A stretch of 64,000 nucleotides of DNA from Roridomyces roridus (lineage: Eukaryota; Basidiomycota; Agaricomycetes; Agaricales; Mycenaceae). The stretch is taken from positions 434,001 through 498,000 of the forward strand of contig JARKIF010000031.1 of NCBI GenBank assembly GCA_029378245.1. Direction: 5' to 3'. The notes below the pieces were generated by a model. The model ran no database searches. It saw only the letters and a program-made list of their open reading frames with translations, and had not been told where the DNA came from. Positions 43,747 to 53,190 of this stretch are shown here, piece after piece (position 1 is the stretch's first letter; each line of letters begins with the position of its first letter). The position numbers were made by a program, and so were the translations under genes.

Positions 43747-46000
43747 TCACTGCCAAATATAATACCCATCCATAACCCAAGATCGCTCCGTCCTACCCAA
43801 CAACTCCTCATACCCTCGCTGCCTCGAAATAAGCTCGTGGTGGATCGTCAAACCCCCAGCCTCGTCGCCATTGGAATTATACTCTCCACCCATCATCCCA
43901 CATCCATCCCACCACACGTCTGCCACCAGCCTTCGGAGGAGTTTCACTTCTGATCCCGTATACCCCGAACATTGGAATAATTCGAGTCGGGGGAGCGCAG
44001 TTGGGCGAAGCTCGAGGTAGCATACAAGGAGGTCCAGGAAGCGCGTGTCATCGAGGTCGTAGATGGAGTCTTAGACTCAATCAAGGTCTTTGGGATTCTG
44101 CCGGGACACGCTACTACTACCCCACCCCATTCATCCTCCATCCCAGCAGTTGTCTGTCATTCACCATGCTCCCACCCCAACTCCCCGATATCTCCATGTA
44201 TACCACCGTCCTGTAGTATATAGGTCCCGGTTGCAGGGAAGTTAAGAGGCGCCGAGGGGCAACCGGAGCGCTTCATTCCCACGAGGTTTTTTTTACCCTG
44301 CAGCCTCCCTTCAATGGGCGGGGACGGAGAGTCGGGCAAAGTCGGCACATAGGCCATAAATGGCCTGAGCCCGACTCTAAATGCACTGATTTCTCTCTAG
44401 ATGGAGTTTCTCGGAAGTACGGCGCGGGTAGGATCGGTCGATGTGAGCTGTAGCGGGAGCCAGCTCCCTGTGCTGCAGTTCATGCTTAACAGCTTGAATT
44501 TCTGCAGCGCGGGGAGGAACGGTGTGGGACCGGCTTCAAGGTCACGTACGAGCGCCCATAGAAAACCAGCCGGCGGGATACCCTCCATTCCGACTACCTG
44601 CACGTTCTTGAGCCGCGCAATGAAGGGCCGCCACAGCTCCGCAGGAACAGTGCACCAATCTCGTATCCCCACATACTCCAGCCGCTCCAACCAAACGAAG
44701 GACGTCAGCGCCGCGATATCTTCGCTAGCCCGTCGTCGTTAGGGACTTTGACGATCCAGCTGAGACATATGTCTAGCGGGGTGTCGCGCGGGAGATACGT
44801 GTTCTGGTACATCAACGCTATCGAAGCGGTGACCACCGAATCCGGGAGAGGCGTGTCCCAGATAAGATAGTCGTTGCCGCCTGCGCTGTAACAGTTCGCA
44901 CGCTCGACCATCATCGATTTTGGTGGTCTAGGCATACGCGTGGAGAGTATGCTGTACAGTGCGGGGAGGTTGTCAAAATCCGTGAGATGAATGTTGAACC
45001 TGCGTAGCTTGGGGCTGTCGAGTGATTCAATGAAGTGGGTGCAATTTTGGGAAGTATGGGAAAGTTGGAGATTTCGAAGGACGGGGAGGGAGATTGTTTG
45101 GGCATACTCGGAAGCGGGTGCGGGGAAACCGCGGAGTGTGAGCTCGGAGAGGTGCTGGAGTCGATTCAACGTGAGGGAGAATATGGCCCAGGTAGTCGTC
45201 ATCCAACCCTTGAAATATATTTCCAGTGACACCACCTGGTCTGGGATGGCGGGAATATGAGACGCGAAGGGATCGGCCCACACAGACATGTACCGGAGGG
45301 CCGGGAACCGAGGGACAGTCGAGGGAGGCAGATCATCAAGTGGAGGGAGGCAATTTTCGACGGAAAAGTGGGTAACATGGGGGAACGGGCCAGAGAGGTG
45401 ATCCAGGGCGCGCTGGAAAACGACCGCCAAAAAGACATGGATGCGTCCAATCCTTTCCTTCTGCGCCAACACATGGCACACCAAACTCTCGACGTAGGAA
45501 GAGCGAATCTCGGCGTACACGACCAACAACAGTGATTTCGATCGCTCGAGACAAGTGTCCACCCAGGCGCGAGACTTGAAGACGACGTGGACCCAAAGCT
45601 GAGGAGCTTCGAGTGCAATGCACCGCCAGGAAGCACATACGTGACTGCACGCGATCAATGTTTCCGCCTCGTGCAATCCGAACCACGGCTCGCATACGAG
45701 AAGGAAGATGTCGAACAGTATATGCGGCGGCAAGCGGCTCACGGGGAGGCGCCCGTTATGTTCAGGATTCAGAGGAGGTTTCGGTGGAGGGTCAAAAATG
45801 ATGGACGGCAGGCCTGTGGAGCTAGCGATGTCGGGATTGGAGGTCAGCGGCCAGCTTGGTGGCCATGGTAGTGGTGCTGGCTCCGGGCGCTTGGGCGACA
45901 CGCGTCGCTTCAAATGGTGCCAAAGACCTAATTGCCGGGTCAGCAGCGGTGATTCCAGGGCTGCAGAGCACGCACCAGAAATCTTCAGGACGGTCTTCAT
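43747..46000 (-). pseudogene. F-box-like gene with a frameshift
   Basis: Starts at 46000 (minus). A Pro-rich segment leads to the F-box LPVSRLPPHILFDIFLLVCE and CSHVCASWRCIALEAPQLW, then LRR-like strands. The first 15 codons may be followed by a 48-bp in-frame intron with GTGCGT donor and GCTGAC branch. Near 44715 the frame stops (KISRR*) and continues one frame over (ALTSFVWLERLEYVGIRDW) to 44397. A C-terminal exon with coding character (DDTRFLDLLVCYLELRP to YYIWQ*) ends at 43747. The break may be a real mutation or an error. Between these parts lies a hairpin with AGTCGGGC/GCCCGACT arms at 44327-44384. Confidence 0.6.
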
Positions 46001-46482
46001 GGGCTCAAGTCAAAGGGGGATTGACGGGGGAGAAGAGAAGAGCACCCCGTGTCCGACTGCGTCATCCACGGCGGCAATGCGGCGTTTTGAATATAGAGAA
46101 CAGTCAATCTTGTACAGCTCAACAACTGCTGTGTCCCGGCAATCTTGATTCAGTGCTGAGCAACGGGAGCGCCGTTCCGGTGCTCTTTCCAGTGGTGCTA
46201 CATAAAGAGAAGGATACAAATGTGATATTTGAGTCGATCCGCCGAAGTATTGTGTGTGTGTCGAGCTTCAGAGCCATGGTTTGAGGCGAATTTGATGGGA
46301 GGTATGGGCGTCATGCTTTCGTAGACGCTCCTTCTTCGAAAAACCAACCCGACCTCGAGTGAGATGCAAGTGAGTCATGAGCAAGCCGTGATGAGTCCCG
46401 TGACTTACTCATGCCGGATGCGTGATCCGACGCGAACTTCCGCTTGTTTGCCGCCATCACAAAGACATCTTGTCCGCACACC

Positions 46483-47923
46483 ATGGCCACCATCGACCGT
46501 TCACTCCATCCACACAACATCTCAAGGCTGCCATGGAATCTACGCGCGAGTTGACACGTATCTGCGACATTCTTGCAAGCTCACGGCCGCATCGGCTGCG
46601 CTGAATGGTTCGACGGAGGCCATGCTGCGCTTGCAGAGAGCTGCATTACAACTAGCAGAATCCCAGTCGCCAGGTCTTTTGCCCGTAATCTACACTACTC
46701 TCGACCCAGCTCTCATCCCCTCCTCGGACGTCTTGGACACGATCACCGACACGTCATCTCGCCCCAGCTGCGTATGTAGACTTTCAGCCGTGAGCTGCCT
46801 GGCTGTCGCAGCCCACAACCCACGCACGTCTTCTGCCGCGTTATCGCAGCTCTGGCCGCGAGTCCGTGTATGGATGGAATTCCTGTCGGATTTCGGATCT
46901 GTCCTCGCCTTGTCTCATGCCGACAGGGACTTGTGGAATCTGGGTCTGCCCCAGGTTGTCATGGCCTTCTGGAAGTGTCTTGCAACGTACGAGGTGGTCG
47001 AATCCACCACCAGGATTCGACGCGCGCTTGCTGCCGCTTGGACGGGATTGATCGAGTCAAACGTCCACAGCCGATGTCCACGACGCCCTCTTGGGCTATA
47101 TCCCACCCGCTCTCCGCTCTAACCGAAACCAAGAATGAACAGCACATCTTGGAACTGATTGAAGGCTGCGGTGGTAGCGTTAAATGATAAATCTCTCTTG
47201 GCCACAGTGACGAACACCATATCGCTGGCGATGACGACTGCGGACTCTCCCGCCGCGAGCAAGACCGTCACGTCTGTCCTTATTATATTGGCCCAGATAA
47301 AAGCCATAACCCCCGACATCGCTCGAACAATTCTCGCACAGGGCATTATCCCTTCGCTGGTGTCAGCCCTCGTCATCGAGGGAATTCCACCGTTCACAAC
47401 GAATCCCGTGGACCCTCCCGTAGAGATGTACATGGCGCCGTACATCCTCATCAGCTACTTGGAGCTCATTCCGGGCTACAGATGGACGGTACAAGTTGTC
47501 CGTGCCGGCCTCATAGAACGCGTCATTGCGTGGGGTGAAAAGTTGAGTCCCTCGGCATCCGACCCCGGGATATTTCCCAATATCCTTCGCGTTGTACTTC
47601 CGCGCATCTTGATGTGTCCATCCGCCATTGTGGAGCTCAAAACCGCTATTTCTCGGCTGGATACTGCATCAAGCAGTACGGCGTTCAGTCAGTCGGTGCT
47701 TCATCTGTCTTGGATGGCGTTCAAGAGCATTGTGGATAGACACGGCGCCTTGCTGGAGATCTGCAGGTGGATCGAGTTAAATCAACGTTGGCGTGCCGCA
47801 ACCTCCAGGTGCGTGCCTACGTCTCCAAGTACTTATCCAGCCTCAAGGAAATCGCTGGCTGCCTTTGTTGAAGACGAGCTAGCTATTGCTGCGAAGGCGG
47901 CTGAACTCCCATCCCAGGAATGA
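46483..47923 (+). pseudogene. Decayed gene resembling MYND-finger family proteins
   Basis: MATIDRSLHPHNISRLPWNL at 46483 and then, in other frames, LRLQRAALQLAESQSPGLLP, VIYTTLDPALIPSSDVLDTI and RVWMEFLSDFGSVL. A stretch around 47060-47185 (HPLSALTETKNEQHILELIE) is readable only in a shifted frame, after which the first frame returns (DKSLLATVTNTISLAM). The order of these blocks resembles the helical part of Agaricomycete MYND zinc-finger proteins, but the Cys-rich finger is absent and the frame ends at 47923. At least two frameshifts and a truncation. The family call rests on motif memory. Confidence 0.4.
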
Positions 47924-47959
47924 ACATTCTGGGACTTGGAAAATAGGCGCATCCCACAC

Positions 47960-48524
47960 CCTGTTCGATTCCGGGTTGGGTACTCGCCCATGGGTGAACC
48001 AGGAACGTTTGTGTCCGCACAAGTCCGCAGGCGAGAGTTCTGTACTCGTATTCAAGTATCGCCCTGGCGCACGGTTCCCTGAAACTGACAACACGGGAAT
48101 CAGAGTTCCGACGACGCTGGACCCCAGCCCGTCCGACACGGGGTTGGGTAGAATAATATTCACCAGGGGTGTGATTTTTCTGGCCGCGGCCATTTACAGA
48201 AGTGCCACGGGAACCAGTACACATGGATAGTAACTGGCTCGACCATGAACGCCTGGTTGAACACCATGTCGCGTCAGGCTGGTGTACATGTCCCGTTCGA
48301 TTCGGGGCCGGGTCATATATTATCGGGATGGGGGTCGGTTTCTTTTTGTTTGAAACTCGTATTATTGTGAAATAATGAATATATCATGACGAGTACCGAG
48401 TCTCGGTGAAAGACCCGGTTGTCTGGCCCAGGCTTGGTCGCCAAATTGTTAAATATTCCCCGAGCCCACAACCCGTTCGATTCGAGTTGCTGGGGTGATG
48501 CAGAATTGCACTCGTACTCTTTTT
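47960..48524 (+). repeat. Second plus-strand cluster of B-box/T-run repeats
   Basis: Cores at 47960-47975, 48128-48143, 48292-48307 and 48472-48486 are spaced 164-180 bp, nearly a tandem array. T-runs follow the last three (about 48173-48177, 48343-48347, 48520-48524). It begins directly after the truncated gene ending at 47923. Confidence 0.6.
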
Positions 48525-48834
48525 CCTTTTGTGAGCGTCCAGTCGGTTTTTTTTGGGGACGGCAAGGCAGTAAGAGAGTCGTTGCTGGTGGTTGCTGTCA
48601 ATCAAGTCTCATGGTAAGTATGACTTTGGGGATTTCAGTCTTCCTGAAGCGACAGAAGTCGTACCGCGGCGGCCGGCCGTCGATGATTCGGAATTCTACA
48701 GAAAGATCAAGACTAGTACTCCTCGATCGAGCTCCCGAAGCCTGCCGGCTTGAAGATCACGGTCAGCCGCCATCAATCAATCACGCCCACGCCACTTGTC
48801 AGCCACCTTTGCCTCTCACACCTCTACCACCACC

Positions 48835-50028
48835 ATGCTCGTCGTATTCATTCGTTTTGGCACATTCTTTCGCGTCACATTCTCTTCTCTCTGGTTGAAG
48901 GCTCGCCTCTTCTTCACCTCCAAACAGCCCATCCAAGACCCCGAGATTGGTCTCCGCCCTCTCCACTGCAATGGTGCGTCGTCCAGGCCTTTCCTTCATC
49001 TCGCCAGTTGCCCACGAGTCGCCAGAGCCTCCCCAGTCATTCCTGAGCACACCGCACCCGCTGCGTCTCCCAGAATGTCACTGCGACCGCTCTTGCTATC
49101 CACCGACCCCGTTCCGTCGCATGGCTTGTACGCTCGGCCGCCCGTGTTGCCCACCAAGAAGACTCCTCGAACGTCCAAGTACAACCTGAATCGAAAGATA
49201 TCTTCTCCGCGCATGCCTCTCAAGACTATCACCAACAACTACGGGAACGTCCTTCCGCGGGAGTGTGTCGTCGTCCAACACCCACACCCATCTCCGACTC
49301 CCGACGCGACTGGCCCACCATCTTCTTCGCCTTCTCTCCCCGGATCACTCGGCTGGCAAGACGAGAAGGAGAAAGTCCTTAACGAAGCGCGCGCATGGAA
49401 CACCCGCGTCAAGACGGATCACCGCAGGCGCTCCCTCCCCGTTATCAGCCAGTCCCAGGTCCAGGCCTTCACTGCCCCAGCTAATCGCCGTGCCTCCGCC
49501 CCCGCGTGTCTCGGTGAGCCTCGCCTGTCTCTCGAGGAGCGCCTGCAACGCATCGTCTCCCGCGCGAGCCCTAGCCCTGTCCCCGACCCTCTGGATACGG
49601 AAGAGCAGTTCATCATCGGCGAGCAAGATTCGGCGTCGGACAGCGATGGGTCGGAGTTTGAGGGAGACATCACGTACATCCCAGGCGAGGCGGACGTTAC
49701 GATCACTGGTCTCGTCGGCAGTCCCAGTCCCGACTCCTCCACCGACTCGGACTCGGACCCTGATTCTGCACCCACCACGCCCATCGTCGGCACCATCCCT
49801 GTCGTCGACATCGCCGAGCCTTCCGAGCTTCCGTACCTCCTCTCGGCGTGTACGCTCAAATCGATCATATCCGAGTATTCGACGTCAGAGTCGGTTGGGA
49901 CGCTTGGGGACATGTTGGATGCGCTTGAGGCGGCTTTTGCGAGCAAGAAGTGGACTAGTCTTGTTGATCTTGAGGGTGCAGCTGTGAGGGAGGAGATGAG
50001 GAGGAGGGTCGAAGGGCAGGTGGTGTAG
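48835..50028 (+). CDS. Disordered Ser/Pro-rich protein, unknown function
   Basis: Single-exon frame of 397 residues from an ATG in CCACCATGC context. The first ~30 residues are hydrophobic and basic (VVFIRFGTFFRVTFSSLWLK), possibly a membrane anchor. The middle is basic and Pro/Ser-rich. Then come acidic Ser/Asp runs (SASDSDGSEFEGDITYIPGE, SSTDSDSDPDS). A more ordered C-terminus follows (STSESVGTLGDMLDALEAAF, then SKKWTSLVDLEGAAVREEMR). High third-position GC and consistent codon use favour a real gene. No family recognised. Confidence 0.6.
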   Translation: MLVVFIRFGTFFRVTFSSLWLKARLFFTSKQPIQDPEIGLRPLHCNGASSRPFLHLASCPRVARASPVIPEHTAPAASPRMSLRPLLLSTDPVPSHGLYARPPVLPTKKTPRTSKYNLNRKISSPRMPLKTITNNYGNVLPRECVVVQHPHPSPTPDATGPPSSSPSLPGSLGWQDEKEKVLNEARAWNTRVKTDHRRRSLPVISQSQVQAFTAPANRRASAPACLGEPRLSLEERLQRIVSRASPSPVPDPLDTEEQFIIGEQDSASDSDGSEFEGDITYIPGEADVTITGLVGSPSPDSSTDSDSDPDSAPTTPIVGTIPVVDIAEPSELPYLLSACTLKSIISEYSTSESVGTLGDMLDALEAAFASKKWTSLVDLEGAAVREEMRRRVEGQVV

Positions 50029-50746
50029 GTACCGGTCTGGCATGTATGTTTGGAATGAAGCGAATCAGCTGGCGTTGTTAGTTTTCTTTGGCACACGCAC
50101 ATACTGTCAGAGATCCAAGCTTCCCGCGTCTGCACCTCCTTTCCTGATCATGAACTGTTCGGTTGGGTTGGGTACAGAAGATCATACAATATTCTGTCGG
50201 CGCTTCTCCTCGCACTTGACTGTTGGAATTTGGGCAGTAGTACATGTTAGTTGGAACTCCGGGTTAGCCTCTGTAATCTCGTAGATTGGGTTCCCGGGAT
50301 GCATTCAACTGGTTTATATACGCTACATATGAGGCTATGCTACCGAATCACAACCGAGTCAAGTACGAGTATCTACAAAATTGGAGGCGGTAACCTGGAG
50401 CTCCAAGTAGTCCATACTACTGCCCAAATTCCAACACATACCGCCTCATTTGCCCTCCAATTGTCTGTGTTCCCCTTCTCCACAAACTACGAATGTTGGG
50501 GAGTAGGGCAGGGACGCGGTTTTTGATTTAGATGATTTGGAGACTCACTGGTGTACGTGCTTCCCCAGCAGCGATCCGAGGTGGGAAATGTGTGGACGAA
50601 CAAGGATGGGTCAACCGGGAATTGAACGGAGTACATGCGACTAACATTTTTGTACATTAGTACAGCAGGGAACATAGCTACTGGTGAATCTGAGGGCAGT
50701 GAACAAGACAAACATGATAATGATGGGGAGTTTAACTGACCAAGAT
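50029..50746. other. Intergenic region
   Basis: No supported gene. CCGGGAATTGAACGG at 50625-50639 is, on the minus strand, a B-box-like core similar to the repeat clusters, but no T-run follows at the expected distance. Confidence 0.4.
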
Positions 50747-51474
50747 CTAGTCAGCTGATACTTCTGCACCTTCCTCGGAGTAGCAGTTTGTCCAGTGAGG
50801 ACCCAAGCAGGACCGATTCAGTGCCAATTCGATTTGAGCAGACTTGGATAAAATACGAACACATGGTGGTACAAGCAGAGTGGGGAGGAGCTCAGGTGGC
50901 CCCCAAAAGAGGCGATGCCCATGCACATCATGGATCCATCCCTGTGCATCCACTTTCCATAGGCTGATTGGGTCTTCTTTCTGGGAAGTAACTGTGATGT
51001 GCTGGGACTGAGGGGTTCGGGTGTCCGGACTGTGAATGAGTGTCTTATGCTCAGGGAACAAGAATTGTGATGGCACATGGTGATTGCGGCCAGCAAGCTC
51101 TGGCAGCCGTGAACCTGTTGCTGCATCCCAGATGTGCACCGTTTTGTCACCTGAGCTGGAGGCAACCTGTTGGCCGTCTGGGGAGAATGCCACTGATCCC
51201 ACCCAGTCGTTGTGACCAGCAAGCTCTAGCAGCTGTTTGCCTGTTGCTGCATCCCAGATGCGCACTGTTTTGTCACCGGAGCCGGAAGCAACCTGTTTGC
51301 CGTCTGGGGAGAATGCCACTGATCCCACCCAATCGTTGTGGCCGGCAAGCTCAAGCAGCTGTTTGCCTGTTGCTGCATCCCAGATGCGCACTGTTTTGTC
51401 ACCGGAGCCGGAAGCAATCTGTTTGCCATCTGGGGAGAATGCCACTGATCGCACCCAGTTGTCGTGGCCAGCAA
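50747..51474 (-). pseudogene. Severed 3' end of the NACHT-WD40 gene
   Basis: Encodes the last three WD40 repeats and a 90-residue C-terminal tail (ending SEEGAEVSAD). The frame continues that of the upstream WD40 array exactly if the element at 51475-51818 is ignored. It has no promoter or start of its own (first Met inside a repeat), so it is unlikely to be expressed separately. Confidence 0.8.
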
Positions 51475-53190
51475 CATCAGACTTTTGACATCTAGCTTGT
51501 GACCTTGTACAAGGTCATTCAAGCCCGCAAGCGCCCGCCAAATCTGCGCAAGCCCGCAAGCTCACAAGCCAGGTCCTGAAACTCGCAAGGTCCCTCGTTC
51601 GACTCCCATCGGACCACACAGATTTATTTCCTTCGACCCTGGATCTAACTGGTACATGCTTCCATTGCCGCTCAGTGTATCTCCTCCATCACTAATACCT
51701 TTTTTCAGCCCCACTTTCAACCATTTCCGGGATTTTAACCCTCGCTTTGACCTTGCGAGCTTGTGCCACAAGCTGCCAAGCCCAAAAAGGTCGCAAGATC
51801 TTTGTCAAAAGACTGATGAAGCTCAAGCAGCTGTTTGCCTGTTGCTGCATCCCAGATGCGCACCGTTTTGTCATCCGAGCCGGAAGCAACCTGTTGGCCG
51901 TCTGGGGAGAATGCCACTGATCGCACCCAGTTGTCATGGCCGGCAAGCTCAAGCAGCTGTTTGCCTGTTGCTGCATCCCAGAGGCGCACCGTTTGGTCAC
52001 CTGAGCCAGAAGCAACCTGTTTTCCGTCTGGGGAGAATGCCACTGATTGCACCCAGTCGTCGTGGCCAGCAAGCTCAAGCAGCTGTTTGCCTGTTGCTGC
52101 ATCCCAGATGCGCACCGTTTTGTCACCTGAGCCGGAAGCAATCTGTTTGCTGTCTGGGGAGAATGCCACTGATTGCACCCAGTCGTCATGGCCGGCAAGC
52201 TCAAACAGCTGTTTGCCTGTCGCTGCATCCCAGATGCGCACTGTTTTATCATCTGAGCCGGAAGCAACCTGTTTGCCGTCTGGGGAGAATGCCACTGATT
52301 GCACCCAGTCGTCGTGGCCAGCAAGCTCAAGCAGCTGTTTGCCTGTTGCTGCATCCCAGATGCGCACCGTTTTGTCACCTGAGCCGGAAGCAATCTGTTT
52401 GCTGTCTGGGGAGAATGCCACTGATCCCACCCAGTCGTCATGGCCGGCAAGCTCAAGCAGCTGTTTGCCTGTCGCTGCATCCCAGATGCGCACTGTTTTA
52501 TCATCCGAGCCGGAAGCAACCTGTTTGCCGTCTGGGGAGAATGCCACTGATCCCACCCAATCGTTGTGGCCGGCAAGCTCAAGCAGCTGTTTGCCTGTTG
52601 CTGCATCCCAGATGCGCACTGTTTTGTCACCGGAGCCGGAAGCAATCTGTTTGCCATCTGGGGAGAATGCCACTGATCGCACCCAGTTTTCGTGGCCAGC
52701 AAGCTCAAGCAGCTGTTTGCCTGTTGCTGCATCCCAGATGCGCACCGTTTTGTCACCTGAGCCGGAAGCAATCTGTTTGCTGTCTGGGGAGAATGCCACT
52801 GATCCCACCCAGTCGTCATGGCCGGCAAGCTCAAGCAGCTGTTTGCCTGTCGCTGCATCCCAGATGCGCACTGTTTTATCATCCGAGCCGGAAGCAACCT
52901 GTTGGCCGTCTGGGGAGAATGCCACTGATTGCACCCAGTTGTCGTGGCCAGCAAGCTCAAGCAGCTGTTTGCCTGTTGCTGCATCCCAGATGCGCACTGT
53001 TTTGTCATCCGAGCCGGAAGCAACCTGTTTGCCATCTGGGGAGAATGCCACTGATTGCACCCAGTCGTCGTGGCCGGCAAGCTCAAGCAACTGTTTGCCT
53101 GTTGCTGCATCCCAGATGTGCACGGTTTTGTCTGAGCCGGAAGCAAGCTGTTTGCCCTCGGGGGAGAATGCCACAGATTGCACTTGGCCA
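50985..53190 (-). repeat. Near-identical 126-bp WD40-coding repeats
   Basis: Fourteen 42-residue WD40 units (the first is slightly short), eleven before and three after the inserted element. The unit reads SVAFSPDGKQVASGS then DKTVRIWDAATGKQLLELAG. Differences concentrate at few positions: H-D/N/E-D/N-W-V-Q/G/R-S, SPD-G/S-K/Q-Q-V/I, and GS-G/D-DKTV. Such repeats with high DNA identity are shuffled by recombination in fungal non-self receptors. Confidence 0.9.
51475..51818. mobile_element. 344-bp terminal-inverted-repeat element in a WD40 repeat
   Basis: CATCAGACTTTTGACA (51475-51490) and TGTCAAAAGACTGATG (51803-51818) are perfect inverted ends. AA flanks both sides, while intact repeats have a single AA at that point, so a 2-bp duplication is likely. 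It has no coding capacity and contains a B-box-like GTTCGACTCC near 51597. Class II, non-autonomous; superfamily unresolved (a 2-bp duplication fits mariner-like, but TA is expected there). Confidence 0.75.

Noticed and set aside
34723..48486. tRNA genes at the GTTCGATTC cores
   Set aside because: A T-arm-like hairpin is present, but no acceptor stem pairing, D-arm/A box or anticodon arm could be matched around any copy.
49265..50135. Alternative-frame proteins overlapping 48835-50028
   Set aside because: Ser/Arg- or Ser/Thr-rich shadows of the main frame, typical of GC-rich third positions.
50985..53190. CRISPR-like regular repeats
   Set aside because: The period is 126 bp, there are no distinct spacers, and the repeats encode WD40 units in a eukaryotic gene.
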